Assembly (NCBI GenBank): GCA_960531495.1
Contig: OY482846.1
Location: 18,022,987 to 18,086,986 of the forward strand
Origin: Zeus faber
Lineage: Eukaryota > Chordata > Actinopteri > Zeiformes > Zeidae
Direction: 5' to 3'
Length of the DNA: 64,000 nucleotides
Shown: positions 1-12,115 of the stretch, in pieces
How the letters are laid out: the number at the start of each line of letters is the position of its first letter
Numbering within the stretch: position 1 is the first letter of the stretch
The notes under the pieces: model-generated
What the model saw: the letters and a program-made list of their open reading frames with translations, nothing else
Told to the model about the DNA's origin: nothing
Databases searched by the model: none
Program-made: the position numbers and the translations under genes

Positions 1-3000
1 ACGTGGCTGCTGGGCCACAGGAGGCTGCCCGGGATGCTGGGACAGATGCCCTCAGTCCTACCCCTGACAAGATCTCAACTGGACCAGGTAAGGACAACGG
101 AGGCATGCAGGAAGCTTTTGGACGTTGAATTGTGTTCAAAAGTGATCTACAGAAAAATATTTTGGGCATATCTGTAATCAGACTGTTCAGATATAGCGGT
201 TAAAATTTAGTTGAGCCTCAACTAGAGTAACTGACAACACAGCTACACCTGAATCAAGTTGTCAAGGTGAAATCTAGGTTATCCAAATTGTTTACTTGTG
301 TGAAATATCAGTTCAAACTCATTAAACATAGCTATTTTTGGTAGTGATGGTTCACCAATATGGAATTCAACATTACAAGTCTCAAAAAGAGATTTGTTTT
401 TGATTGCTGCTTGCCCGCAGTGCTTTGCAAACACTCTATAAAGGAAGTTTTTCAACTCATTAATGGAAAACGGCCTGTGTCCATGTTTTAGTTCCGCCTG
501 CCACACGCCACGCCAAACGCTATGTGGCGTTTTTAGGGCCCTCACCCTTCCCGAGAGACCTGGGTCCTCGGAACAGCTCAGTCCATAGGCGACCCTCATT
601 CAGGGTGACGAAGCAGACTATCCCCCTACTCCCTTCCGGAGCGTGGGGCCTCATGCTGTGCTGGCTGGTAGAGGCTGGGGGCTGTTTGGAGGGGTGGCCT
701 GCCTGCTGGGGGTTGGGGTTTACCTGTTGCTTGTTGATTGTTCTAACAAGCAACAGCCATACAGCCACCCTGGTCCTGGTCCCAATTACCTAGACCCAAG
801 ACAGGTGTTGCTGCTTAAACCACACCACCCCCACACTGCAATCCAACAGACCAAACTACGCACTGTTGTGCTGGAGAGGACTGTGCTCACCTAAATTTAT
901 ACACATGCACTACAATGGCCACCAGAGAAGAGGGTCCTACAGTCTGATCTGTTTTGGGTTAAGTGTATGCTGTCCCTGTCGCTACTCTCTCAATGCCTCG
1001 AAAAAACGATAAATGGACTACTAATGGAAACACCCCCCCCCCCCTCTCCATAGTCTTCCAGTCTTCAGTCTCCCGTGCAGGAGAAGAGTGACGCCATCCC
1101 TCTGGAGGCTCCGACCAGCAAACTGGACGAACCCTCCGAGGAAAGCCTGAAGGACAAGGAGAAGTTGGGCTCGGGTCCCAGTCTGACACCCAACCCGATC
1201 AAAGGCCCCGCTGTTGCGCTGACCAACGACCCTGAGAGCGACTCCGGGCTGCCCGACCGCTCTTCCGAGCCCCATCAGCAGCCCGAGGCAGATGCAGCAG
1301 TAGCAGGCGCAGTGTCCTCGTCCTTGCCTCCACCTCTCATCAGACGACGGGACTCGTCCTCCTCGCCAAAGCTGAGCCGGATCCCTGTGCGCGACCCCGC
1401 TGCACCCCCGGACTCTCCTGGCTGGGACCCCATGGCTGAGCGGCGTCACCGCTGGAGCAGCCCCATACATGGCTCACCCACCCACTCGCCCTCACCGTCG
1501 CTCTCCTGCGACAACCTGCCCTGTGCCTCCCCCCGGGACAGGCTCTCCTCGGAGCGGGGATCCCGATCTGACTGGCAGGAAGACCCCCTCTCGCTGTCCT
1601 CGTCGTCCGGCAGCAGGAGCAAGATCCCTCGTCCCCTGAGCTCCCCGCTCCTCCCTGAACAGAAAGGGTTTGTGCCCCGACCGCCTCCCGGGAAACCGCC
1701 GGCGCGCCCAACCGTGGACAACAGGTATGAGCTGAATAGGTATGGGTCTCAAATTTGTCACAGTTATACATTGACAGAATATTGTTTTATTTTTTGTGCT
1801 TTTTTTTTAGTAGTTATTCAAATGTAATTGTCTTTTGTTTTTTGCTTCATTTAAATTTAAGACCTTATGAAGAAGAGCCATTGGACATTGGAATATAAAA
1901 ATGTGGGTAGACAGTTACAGTACATTACATAGCCAAAAGTACACCCTTTCTAATTAAGGCTATTTCAGCCTCACCTATTACTGACAGGTGCATAAAACCA
2001 AGTGTACAGCCATGCAATCTCCTTAGACAAACATTTGCAGCAGAATGGGTTGTACTAAAGAGCTCTGACTTCTCTGACTCAAATAGGGCTGGGCGATTAA
2101 TCAAACTTTATTTTCAATCACGATTTTGGCTTTCAACGATCATGAAAACTAGGTGCTGCCCCCAACTAAAGATTCTCCTAGTTCACATTTAGTCGTCAGT
2201 TCAAGCTATTACTCGACAAACTGTTCCACGTTTACAATATGAATTACATTTTTTAAATATGATTTTTGGCCATCAGAAAATGGTTTGAGTTCCAGAGCTG
2301 AGAAAGAATGTTATAGCAAACACTGTGCTACATTACAGATAAATACAAAACCTAATAATCAATTCATTCACAAGTGCTGTGCGGTACGCATGTATGAAGC
2401 GAGCTGCCTGTTAATTACACGGGTAAAAAATTACATTGGTTAAAGTTATTAGGCCCAATTATAATTTTAGCAATATACACACTTAAATTACATATTGACA
2501 TAATTTGCACTGAAATGTGGCGTACAGAAGATCGTTTTCCCAGTATCGGACTCATGGGGTGCATTTTCCAGGTCCACAGATCCTCGCCTGTAAATCATCG
2601 CTGCCATCGGGCCATTCAAAATACAATTTGGTAATTGGCATTAACCACATTGGAATAATGTGATTAATGGTTTCCAATGGCTCTTATAATATACGCAGTA
2701 TTTTTTACAATATGCATTATTTTTAGACTTTTAGACTAGTTGACTTCATGTGGTGCACACACATGAACCAAGCCGCCAGTTAATTTCCGGCATAAGCCGC
2801 TAATTATTCATCTGAATGTGTCGGATTAACCAGCAAGGAGACTGAACATTTATTTTTGTTTAAATTTGTTTCAAATTAAAAGCCTTCTAGCGTTTCATAC
2901 ACGGGTCCAGCCATATAGGTTATAAGGTTAATTTTGACTTCCTGAATGGAGTTGTTTTTTTGTTTTTTCTGCGACCAACCAACCAATGAAGAACTTGGTC

Positions 3001-5592
3001 GACTTAGACTCTTCTTGTTGACGAACGTTTGGTCGACTATTTGGGGGCAGCCCTAAAGAAAACAAGTTTATCGAGATAAAGCAATTACGGGCCAGTTTTG
3101 CAATGACGCTTTGGTTTTGTCTTGTGTTATAAATCCAGCTCTCCCGTTTCCTTTACAGTGGTGCGCTTTCGCCCCTCCCCAAAGTCACTCAGCAGGCTGT
3201 TGTAGCACATGTGCTGACTGTACCATGTGGCATGTTTAGTTCAGCTTAGGGAACGGGCCCGATACTGTGCTCATGTACTCTTATTCGTACTCGAGTACAG
3301 GAACTCAGGGAGAGTTTCATCTTCTATTTTTGTTCCATAGTGAATAATGAACAATAACAAACTGTCAAAATCAGGATTTGATTTATTTATTTTTAGTTCA
3401 ATAAATGCATGATGTTTACAAAGTCAATGAGTAATCATGTTAAATAATCCTGATATCAATATTGACCAAAATAATCGTGATTAGAACTTTTGCCAGAATC
3501 GAGCAGCCCTACTGTCAAAAGGATGCCACCTTTCCATCAAATCAGTTTGTCAATTTCTGCCCTGCTAGACCTGCCCCGGTCAACCCTAAGTTGTGTTATT
3601 GTGACGACAGCCTAATGAAGTGGAAACATCCAGGAGCAACAACTGTTCAACCACGAAGCGGTACGGTACACAAACTCACAGAACGGGACCGCCAAGTGCT
3701 GACGCGGGTTGCGCGTAGAAATGGTCTGTCCTCGGTAACACTCACTACCCAGTTCCAAACTGCCTCTGGAAGCAACGTCTGCACAATAACTGTTCGTCAT
3801 GAGCTTCATAAACTGGGTTTCTATGGCCAAGCATCGGCTGGAGTGATGTAAAGCACGCTGCCTTTGGACTGTGGAGTGTTTCTCTGGAATGATGATGCTT
3901 CACCATCTGGCTGTCTGACGGAGGAATCTGGGTTTGACGGCTGCCAGGAGAACCCTACCTGCCTGAATGTATAGTGCCAACTGTAAAGTTCGGTGGGGGA
4001 GAAATAATGTTCTGGGTCATTTCTCATGGTTTTGCCTCTGTCAACCCATCTAATGCTACAGCATGCAATGACAATCTGGAGAATGGTTTGTCGAGGGCCC
4101 TTTTCTGGTTCAGCATGATGATGTCCCTTCGCACAAAGGGCCAGTTCCATAAAGAAATGATTTACTGACTGGTTGAAGAACTTGACTGGCCTGCACAGAG
4201 ACCTGAACCCCATTGAACAGATTTGAGAGGAATTGGACCGTGACTGCGAGCCAGGCCCCATCGCCCAACATCGGTGCCTGACCTCACTCTTGTGTCTTGG
4301 GCCATGTTCCAAAATCTAGTGGAAAGCCTTCCCAGAAGAGTGGAGGCTGTTGTAGCTGAAACTTAATATTAATGCCCATGGTTTTGAAATTAAGTGTTTG
4401 AGAAGCAGACATGGGTGTGGTGTTCAGGTGTCCACACTCTTTTGGCCAAATTAATTTCACTCAACAGATGGAAGTGTAGAAGAAGAATCTTTATTCGTCA
4501 CATGGCACACACACACCACAACATATGCACTCATGCGGCGACGGCAGTGACCAACACACACACACACACACACACACGCTTCAAATGGTGGCTGGTGTAA
4601 TGAGTTCTCTGCTTTTAACCCATCCTGGCCTGTCCTTCCTCCGGCGGGGCAGCAGGCCGCATACAGCGATGCGCCCGGAGACCAGTAACAGGGACCTGAC
4701 AATGATGTTCTGCATGTTTTTGGTGGGGCTCCTTATTGATTTTACAAGGAGGAAACCCTATGTGAGCACGGGGAGGATCGAAACCCAGGTCCTTCTTGGT
4801 ATGAAGAAGCAGTGCAATGCACTGTGCCACCATACCCCATGTGTCTAATATTTCTTATGCGTCTTATATATGCGTCTCCTGTTAGGAGTCGCCACAGCCG
4901 AACACAATAACGTAAAATTCTGCTGACATTTGCATGAGAACATAGTTATGGAATCTCAAATGATTTTTGTAAAAGAATTGCAACCAGTTCAGATAATTGT
5001 TATTAGGGGATTGTGTAATAATTGCGATAGCTCTAAAGCATCAATTTATTATCATTGATAGTCGTGGGGATTATTTATTTCCATCTACATGAATTCAAAA
5101 CGCCATATCAAAGAATCCCAGAGGTTCTTTACATTCTACTATAATGCCAAGCATGATCGGTCGTCATCATTTATTTTTCCCACTAACAGTTTCTTTTTTT
5201 AGCATGATGTATTTTCCGCCAATACGATAGCACTGACCAAGCAATCCAATCTGTTCCCCAGACGCCGGCGGTTCAGGGTCCGTGCCAGCAGCACCAGTGA
5301 CGCAGACTTCCTGGCCAGCCTGACCCAGCTGATGCAGGACCGCGGGGGAGCTCTCCCGCTCCCCCACCCGCGCAGCTCTTCCTCGTCGCTGCAGCGCTCG
5401 CTCAGCTCCTCCCCGTCACGCCAGGAGCCTCGCAGCCACTCGCCGTCTGCCTTCGGCGGCTACACCCACCCTCGGCCCGCCCAAGCGCAGGACAGGTCTG
5501 GCGGGCCGAGCCCGTGGGGGTCCGCCCAGAGCCCCAGGGGTGCGAGGATCCTCGGCCACAACGTGAGAGTGTCTGGAAAAGCGAGCCGGTGA
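1..5592 (+). CDS. ttbk2: Tau-tubulin kinase (ttbk2-like), last three coding exons, 3' partial
   Basis: Three exons form one open frame: 1-87 (cut by the window edge), 1081-1724 and 5262-5592 (stop TGA 5590-5592), with phases 0 and 2 matching and GT/AG ends. The kinase domain lies outside the window; this is the non-catalytic, Ser/Arg/Pro-rich tail. The call rests on motifs shared with the vertebrate TTBK2 C terminus: RSKIPRP, then FVPRPPPGKPPARP, then after the splice an Arg-rich run and ASSTSDADFLASLTQLMQ, which parallels the SSNSDSDLFSRLAQILQ stretch of TTBK2. TTBK2 is a Ser/Thr kinase acting at the mother centriole and on microtubule plus ends to start ciliogenesis; the tail carries binding sites. 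TTBK1 lacks this exact C-terminal block, so TTBK2 is preferred. A damaged second copy lies at 14292-17883. Family call strong; paralogue (2a/2b) unknown. Confidence 0.85.
88..1080 (+). other. ttbk2 intron; first 210 nt duplicated downstream
   Basis: This is an intron between coding exons. Bases 88-300 align with 15839-16100, the matching intron of the second ttbk2 copy, which marks them as part of the tandem duplication. A GC-richer stretch at about 490-890 has overlapping open frames on both strands but no recognisable protein, and no counterpart was seen in the other copy. Confidence 0.6.
1930..4456 (+). mobile_element. Decayed Tc1-like DNA transposon, split by a nested element
   Basis: Outer ends are inverted: GCCAAAAGTACACCC near 1933, and the complement of CACTCTTTTGGCC near 4437-4449. 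Transposase coding remnants run from about 3605 to 4350: a helix-turn-helix part with ATTVQPRSGTVHKLTERDRQ, then degenerate catalytic blocks, and a tail matching the LTGLHRDLNPIEQI type of Tc1 motif. Stops and frameshifts break it throughout. It lies in the intron between the second and third ttbk2 exons of the window. A separate 1.42-kb element (2086-3509) has inserted into its 5' part. Confidence 0.75.
2086..3509. mobile_element. Non-autonomous DNA transposon with GGGCTG ends, nested in Tc1
   Basis: It starts GGGCTGGGCGATTAATC and ends in the inverted form ATCGAGCAGCCC, with TA on both sides (2084-2085 and 3510-3511), as expected for a TA target-site duplication. Joining the flanks restores a continuous Tc1 5' region. 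No transposase frame is visible. A shorter repeat with a GTCGAC-rich end (about 2980-3054, closing in GGGGGCAGCCCTA) may be a further insertion within it. Confidence 0.65.
4480..4850 (-). repeat. SINE-like interspersed repeat fragment with (CA)n
   Basis: Minus strand near 4850-4790 reads as a tRNA-like head (GTGGCACAGTGCATTGCAC, then GGGTTTCGATCC near 4787), followed by a body resembling the repeat at 19025-19395. A (CA)n run lies at about 4553-4576. No gene is seen here. Confidence 0.5.
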
Positions 5593-6240
5593 CTCCGCCG
5601 ACTCAGAATCGGAGAAATGGAATCCTGATGGTGTTAACCGTGGGGCATGAGACCTCGCCACGTATTGCGGTCTTGAAATTTTAAAAGCATGTGTAAATAT
5701 GGTATTAACCCAAGGGAATGTACTGTATGTAATATAAGTTGTATGATAAAATGTATTTATTTATTTATTCATTCATTCGGTGGATGTCTCTCAGAACTGG
5801 ACGTTGTGACTGGATATTTACAGTTGAAACGGAGATGTTTCAAAACTTTGAGATTGCTAACACTTACCTCCCATTTTCCTCTTTAACACTCCATATAGGC
5901 CTATAATGATCATGACCAAAAATATATGTACTGTATAATTGAGGGGTGCAAAAAATGCAATTAAATGTAGATATGTACTATGAGGAAAAAAAATAGTATT
6001 CACTACAAAGCAACAGTGTACTCTTTAAATAACACTGCGATTAGTACCACATCAGCATCGCTAAACAGAGCCAGGGCATGTAGAGCCTTTACCCTCCCCA
6101 GCATCATGATGCTGCTAATAAGATGTAGGATGTGAACACCAATCATTCATTTGGGTAGGCTTTTTGTTTGTCAGAAACAACTTTGTTCGCGAAAAACTCA
6201 TGTTGGAATGTAAATCCACTCATACTTGGTTATTGTTAAG
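5593..6240 (+). other. ttbk2 3' UTR, duplicated downstream
   Basis: Sequence after the stop aligns in blocks with 17884-18545, for example the shared AGAGCCTTTACCCTCCCCAGCA and TCATTTGGGTAGGCTTTTT segments. It contains ATTTATTTATTT-type runs near 5755. This conservation between copies shows that the duplication extends past the ttbk2 stop codon. Confidence 0.65.
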
Positions 6241-7855
6241 GTGCATGGATGTCATTACCAAATACCTTTTTATTTTTTTTCATTTGTATTGTCAGCTTAA
6301 GCTTATTTTTTTATTTTATTTTTTTTATTTTTTTTTACTGAGCCATGTTTCTGATCAGCATACATGATCATGTAAACCAGCAACATTTTGTCCAGTAGTA
6401 TTTCTTACATTGACAATGAAAAAGCAAGCTTTGCTTACCATATGCCGATTCACGTTAGAACTAATAAACAGTGACTGAACAAAACTAGTGAGTCTCATTT
6501 GTGAAGTGGGAGCATAACAAATGTCTGTATGTGCAATGTTTTTTGGGACCATTCCAGATATTGAATCGTCGTTGAAAATTCTGTATTTATAGACGCATAC
6601 ATACATTATCCTTGACACTCCCCTGCCCCGTTGCACCACTTAATCACTTCTATGCCAACTTCTTTTCCATTGTCATTTACTAGTACATGCCCATTCGAAA
6701 TTCAAGACTTTTAAGACATTTTAATGTCAGTTTAATAAAATGTCAATTTAGTCCTGTGTTTCACAGTGGAAGATGAAACTGCCAGTTAAAGTCATACACC
6801 GGGGAAGGATACTCTGTGACTCAGTCACAAAGAGTTTATTAATATTACATGTCATGTGTCCAAATTCACTAAATTTGATGCTGCATGTCCTTGTGTCCCC
6901 AGCAATACACCTGCCAAGTGTGACGTAGATCGGTTGAAATAATAGGACATGCATACAGCATACAGATTCATTCTCGTGCATGCCCATTCAAGATGGCAGT
7001 TTAACAACATGTACGGACAACTTTGCAATAAAAAATAGCACCAAATGTGAAAAAACAGGCGTATTAGATCTTCTGGAGGATCATTCAGGTCCAGGTTTCT
7101 GCAATGATTTAGTGTCGTTTATGTGGACTGCCAGGCGCTCCGCTCGCCGGGTAGAAGTCTCCTTGCCTGTGCCGTTAAAGGTCACGCGCTCGGCTCGCAT
7201 CTCAAGTGCTTCCTCTGCCCTCATGTTAGCAATGCGCGCAGTGTTGCTTGCCAGGCATGCATCTCGTGCTCAACATATTGGATGATGTCACAAACCGCCC
7301 CGCTTAGAGGAATTGGATGATGTCAAAGCACCCCAGCTGCACAGAGCGGCTAGCTGTTCACTTGTTTATTCAAAGTTTATTAACATAACATCTTGTCTTG
7401 TGTTGCACCATATTTGACATTGCATGTTCTTGGGTCCCCAGCAATGCACCTGCCAAGTGCGAAGTAGATCTGACGAATGGCCGCAAGATAATCGAAGGAC
7501 ATACAGATAGAGATTCCAAGAGTTATAGATAAAAGATGAATTCATACCAGCGGCAACTAAATGGAAATGTATTTATGCAAACAGCTTTTAAAAAACAGAA
7601 ATGGAAAAGAAAATAGCAATCGCACATGCTTTTCATTTGAGAGTCATTTGGATTTATTAACATTTTAAAATAATTTGATTCCTCATAATAGGCAGAAAAA
7701 AAAAAATTCATATTGAGAATATGCAAAATTCAGTCATGGAATAGACTACATTTGGAGCAACTGCAAAGATACCTACAAAAAATATTTACCAATAAAACTG
7801 CTGGTGTCACATACGGTATAACAATTATGTGAATGTTCTATCAGCCCATGTACAT
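6241..7855. repeat. Gene-free spacer with a repeated block of about 130 bp
   Basis: No gene is recognised. The block at about 6825-6950 recurs at about 7365-7480 (both with AAGTTTATTAA-type starts, and CCCCAGCAAT(A/G)CACCTGCCAAGTG), about 535 bp apart. The segment with ATTGGATGATGTCA (7278 and 7312) resembles, in inverted orientation, sequence near 12380-12430. These look like old dispersed repeats. Confidence 0.45.
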
Positions 7856-9043
7856 ACAATCACTGAGCAATTTATTAGGAACACTACACTAATACTGAGT
7901 AGGGCCTCCCTTTGCTCTCAAAACAGTCTAAATTCTTGGCATGGATTCCACAAGATGTTGGAAACTTTCTTTTGAGATTCTGATCCATGTTGACATGATT
8001 GTATCACGCAATTCCTGCCGATTTGTCAGCTGCACATTCATGCTGCGACTCTCGTTCTATCCCAATCCAAAGTTGTTTTATTGGATTCAGATCCAGTGAC
8101 TGGAAAGGAAACTGGACAACATTGAACTCATTGTCACGTTCATGAATCCAGTTTGAGACACCATGCTTTGTCACATGGTGCATTATCATACTGGAAGTAG
8201 CCATGAAGGGATGCACATGGTCAGCAACAATACTCAAATAGGCTGTTGCATGATGATGATTGATTGGTATTAACAGGCCCAAAGTGTGCCAAAGTAAAAA
8301 TCCCCACACCATTACAGCACTGCCACCAACCTGGACTGTTGACACAAGGCATGTTGTGTCCATGGATTTATGCTGTTGGCAACAAATTCTGACCCTACCA
8401 TCTGTGTGCCTCAGCAGAAATGGAGATGCATCAGACCATGGTACGTTTTCCAGTCTTCAGCTGTCCAGTTTTGGTGAGCCTGTGCCTGCTGCACCCTCAG
8501 CTATTTGTTCTGGGCTGACAGAAGTGGAACCTGACGTGGTCTTCTGCTGTTGTAGCCCATCCGACGCAAGGTTCAATGTGTTGTGCATTCTGAGATTTTT
8601 TTTTTTCTGCTCACCACAGTTGTACAGAGTGGTTTTCTGAGTTACCGTAGCCTTTCTGTCAGCTCAAACCAGTCTGGCTATTCTGTTGAACTCTCCCATC
8701 AACAAGGCGTTTATGTCCGGACAACTGCCGCTCACTGGATGTTTCTTTTTTATTTTTTTCGCACCATTCTGAGTAAACTCTAGAGACTGTTGTGTGTGAA
8801 AACTCCAGGAGATCAGCAGTTAGAGAAATACTCAAACCCTCTGGCACCAACAATCATGCCACAGTGGAAAACACTGAGATCACATTTTTCCCCATTCTGA
8901 TGGGTGATATGAACATTAACTGAAGCTGCTGACCTGTATCTCCAGGATTTTATGCATTGCACCGCTGCCACACGATTGGCTGATTAGATAACTGCATGAA
9001 TAAGTAGGTGTACAGGTGTTCCTAATAAAGTGCTCAGTGAGTG
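7856..9043 (-). mobile_element. Tc1-like transposon, near full length, decayed transposase
   Basis: Ends are inverted: CACTGAGCAATTTATTAGGAA at the left and TTCCTAATAAAGTGCTCAGTG at the right, with TA after the right end. The minus strand carries transposase pieces: an N-terminal part at about 8853-8659 (GLSISLTADLLEFSHTTVSRV, a helix-turn-helix) and a catalytic part at about 8363-8004 (SAVMVWGFLLWHTLGLLIPI; SLDLNPIKQLWIGIE, where the usual [10 protein letters not shown] glutamate is now K). Stops and frameshifts make it inactive. It lies between ttbk2 and churc1. Confidence 0.85.
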
Positions 9044-9442
9044 TATTTAAATGTGACATACTTGATAAAAAAAAGGTTGCTATACTGTCAGGTTTGCTTG
9101 TTCTGACATCACCATAGTATCTTGGCTATGATACACTCAATGTCCACTCAATACTCCCTCTGCTGTTGCAAAGCATGTTGGATAGTAAAATAAAAAATAT
9201 TTTAAGGTGAACACATAGAACTATGCATTTTATATCATATTTCCTGTTTCAATGCAGGACCAGTATGACTAAAAGCCACATGGTCATCCTGTTTGCGGCA
9301 TGCAAAATATTGAACAGTTTAGTCGCCCTAGTCCACAAGTATGTGTAAGCAACACTGGGACAAGCGTGGGATTAAAAATGAAAATGGAAGTGGGCAGACC
9401 GCAGCATCCTTGTGACAGTTCAATGTTCGTGGAGCCTCAGAG

Positions 9443-10445
9443 CTAGAAGAGAGGGGCAGACTGCCTGGGGTCGTCTGGCAGCACGCTGATGGAGTCCTCC
9501 GCCTTTCCACACAGCATGCATAGCATTGTGTATTCCTGGACAATGCAAACAGGCTGTTACTGAAGATAATTGAGACAACAAATCTCTGTAAAAGAAAATC
9601 TCACTCAGTATTCTTTTTAAACACTTTCTTTTAACACTATTCTCCTTGAATGATTCCAGTCCTCACGTAAAAAAATGGCTATATTTCACAGAGTTATGAA
9701 AGAAATACAACAATAAAGAGACTTGAACCCTTACTTACTTGATATTCATCCACAACAGAAAACGTATATTCATGCCTGGCGATGACATGGTCACAGTTTT
9801 TACAAACATCTGAAAGGTAAAACGACAAAGGGATATTTTTAGTACAATCTTTAGAGATGCACTGATACCACCCCCCAGATGAGTTCTGTTTATTCTTGGG
9901 TACAGGTCGATACAGAGTAGATCAACAGAACAAAACATAAATGTAGACCTTCGTTAAATCATGTTGGAATTGAAGTTATGGCATGCGAGCAGTATTGATA
10001 TATATGCTTCTAAAAGCATCACGTGACATTCACTGTGAATACTACTAATAATAGTTTTCTCTGTAAATCCAGGAAGAAGTGATGCATAATTAAGGTTCAG
10101 TTTACGGTCATATGTGACGAGCTCCTCTCCATCCTCATCTTCCGTGGACTTATTCCTGATCAACACAAAGTCCCTCTGGTGGCAGAGGGCACAGGCCACA
10201 TAATTCATCAGGTAGGATCCATTCTCCAGACAGGTGTTCCCCTGTGGAAGAAACAGTGAGCCTTGTTGCTTATCGAGCAAAGTAAAACAGAATGTATTCG
10301 GGGCCAGTGTGTCAATTGTTATTGTTGTTGTGGCCATTTTTCTGTTTGAAAGGCAAATCTCTCTCACGCACACACACTAAAAGTAGAGTTGTGTCAACAA
10401 CTTACCCTGTCAGGATATTCCTTTTTCATACATCCGTTGCACATT
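9443..10445 (-). CDS. churc1: Churchill domain-containing protein 1
   Basis: Four exons on the minus strand: 10445-10407, 10241-10106, 9809-9739 and 9535-9443. They join in phase to give 112 codons plus stop, the same length as human CHURC1. The product begins [17 protein letters not shown] and continues with [54 protein letters not shown] and [10 protein letters not shown]. The paired CxxC motifs are the zinc ligands of the Churchill fold. Churchill was described as a zinc-binding regulator in early vertebrate embryos; its biochemical role is still loosely defined. All splice sites are canonical. The gene lies inside the duplicated segment; only exon 1 survives, as a relic, in the second copy (about 18966-19018). 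It runs divergently from the znf106 5' copy, with start codons about 510 bp apart. Confidence 0.95.
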
Positions 10446-10800
10446 GTGCTTATTCTATTACGAGTCTGAACACGAGCAACTAAATGCGATGCAAAAACAA
10501 AAGCAACCCAAACGGCTTATTGACGGTTTCCCTGTTTCCGGACCAACAAACAGGACACACTTCCGGGTTCTTTCACCAGACGCCTATCGATCGTTGGCAT
10601 GTCGTAAATCCAGGAAGTGTGTCGTACACTGTCGTCAAATGCACCGAGCAAGGCGACTTTCTAAAGCACTGTTTTGTTTTGTTTTGAGAAATAATAAGGT
10701 ACCAGAAACCAGAATGCAAACTTTTCTGGTGCCACATTCCATTCGACATTCGCGTCAGTACATCTTGAAACGGTGGGGAGGGTCGCCACGACGTCGTTCA
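10446..10800. promoter_or_regulatory. Head-to-head promoter of churc1 and the znf106 5' copy
   Basis: The stretch between the churc1 start codon and the znf106-like 5' region is CpG-richer than its surroundings and contains an ETS-type motif CACTTCCGG at 10558-10566, about 113 bp from the churc1 ATG. The region from about 10545 on aligns with 20085-20215, upstream of the intact znf106, where the same ETS motif lies at 20092-20100. Promoter function is inferred from the motif, its conservation between copies and its position. Confidence 0.55.
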
Positions 10801-10952
10801 GTAGATTATACTGAAATAACTTGTTCAAATGAACAAACAGGCTGCGTGCTGTTAAGATCATATTTGAAGACTTTGAGTTAAATTAATGAACGGGTTTTAC
10901 AATTGGGGTGTTATCGTGTTTCCCAATGTTTTTTTTGTTTTGTTTTTCCAGA

Positions 10953-11450
10953 CATGGAAGTTTATGACACCTTAAATGAGACAGGGGGTGAAGCCCCTGT
11001 GCAGATGGACTCAAACTCAACCACAAAGTGGAAAAAACGCTCTTGTGTCGCGGGGATTACCTGAAAGAAGTTTGGGTCTGTCTGTTTTGGGCAGGTGAGT
11101 AACAGTTGTGTTGTGATACATTTATGAATTTGACAAAACTTCTCGACATAACACGTTTTCTTCTGTACAGCGTAAACATTCTTGTTGCATCAATTGAAAA
11201 CATCAGTCGTCTCGGGTATAAAGTTGAGGCTTAGACGGCAACTCCTCATCAAGAGTCAAGATTCCAAATTCAAGAGGTTATTTGTCAAACTTCTATTACT
11301 GTACTACTACTATTACTATGTCATGTTTTTGTCTTTCCACACCCAGGCTTGTACCTTTCTTATTGTCAGACCCAGTCCAGTCAGTCAGCCAGCACATGCA
11401 ACTATTATACAACGGATCATGATGAGCTGTACAATGGCGGGAAAGACGGC
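10953..11450 (+). pseudogene. znf106 5' fragment (duplicated, broken)
   Basis: The start resembles the first coding exon of znf106 (MEVYDTLNETGGEAPVQMDSN against MDAYDTLNETGGEAPVQMDPN at 20469). A 9-nt loss and further changes then break the frame, giving a stop soon after the CRGDY-equivalent. Exon 1 runs straight into the end of exon 2 (GTCTGTTTTGGGCAG, donor at 11095) with the intron and most of exon 2 deleted. After the intron (11095-11345) the copy jumps to sequence matching 21632-21722 of the large znf106 exon, so the zinc-finger exon is missing. The noncoding-exon donor is also lost. This is a non-functional fragment left by the tandem duplication. Confidence 0.85.
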
Positions 11451-11459
11451 TCCTAAGAA

Positions 11460-11999
11460 GCAAGAAGACGCACCTGCAAGGGCAGAACGTGGGTCGTAGA
11501 CTGCAAGTACAGACCACAGGCCTCGAGCCGGGCCCCGCGACCCAACTGGTACCCTCCCCCCTTGACAAACCCAGGGTTCCCCCCAAGAATACATCACCCG
11601 GCTTCCAGGACGCCATCCAACTGCTGCAAAGCACCCATCCAACCACATAGGACCTGAGAAACCCCACATGCCCCGAAACGACTGCGGAAGACTCGGGTAT
11701 TGATAGACAGAGTTGTGTGATTAATAAAAGTAGCCCATATTTCATTAAAGCGGGGTTATTACCAGGTCCTTGAGGTGCTTGAGTTTCATCCTCAGAGATT
11801 TAAGTACTGGAAAACCATGAAAATAGGCCCCTTTGTGCTGAAGTGCTTGAAAAGTCCTTGAAAGTCAAGCTACATTTTCAAGATCATTGCGTAATTGTAC
11901 GATTCATAATCTGGATAGTCGATTTTTCATTGAAATAATCAATAGATTGTTTGAATATCAAAATAGTTGTTAGTTGCAGCCCTAGCCCACTTGCTTCAA
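11460..11999. other. Gene-free; likely near the duplication junction
   Basis: After 11450 the alignment to znf106 fades. The segment 11755-11880 belongs to a dispersed repeat marked by AAGTGCTTGAAAAGTCCTTG, also seen near 29660-29770, 33925-34010 and 48660-48930. No gene is seen. Confidence 0.4.
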
Positions 12000-12115
12000 G
12001 AGGTCCACTTTTGTGCCCAAGACTGCCGAGCCAGCCCACCTCAATGACTACAATCCTGTCGCTCTCACCACGGTGGTCATGAAGTGCTTTGAGAGACTAA
12101 TTAGGGGTCCAGCCC
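11995..12115 (+). mobile_element. Non-LTR (CR1/L2-type) reverse transcriptase fragment
   Basis: A short frame encodes [21 protein letters not shown], which matches the conserved [17 protein letters not shown] block of fish CR1/L2-like LINEs. It lacks the rest of the enzyme, so it is a relic. Confidence 0.7.

Noticed and set aside
524..894. Overlapping open frames on both strands in the first ttbk2 intron
   Set aside because: No recognisable domain, no matching frame in the other copy, and they lie between well-supported exons.
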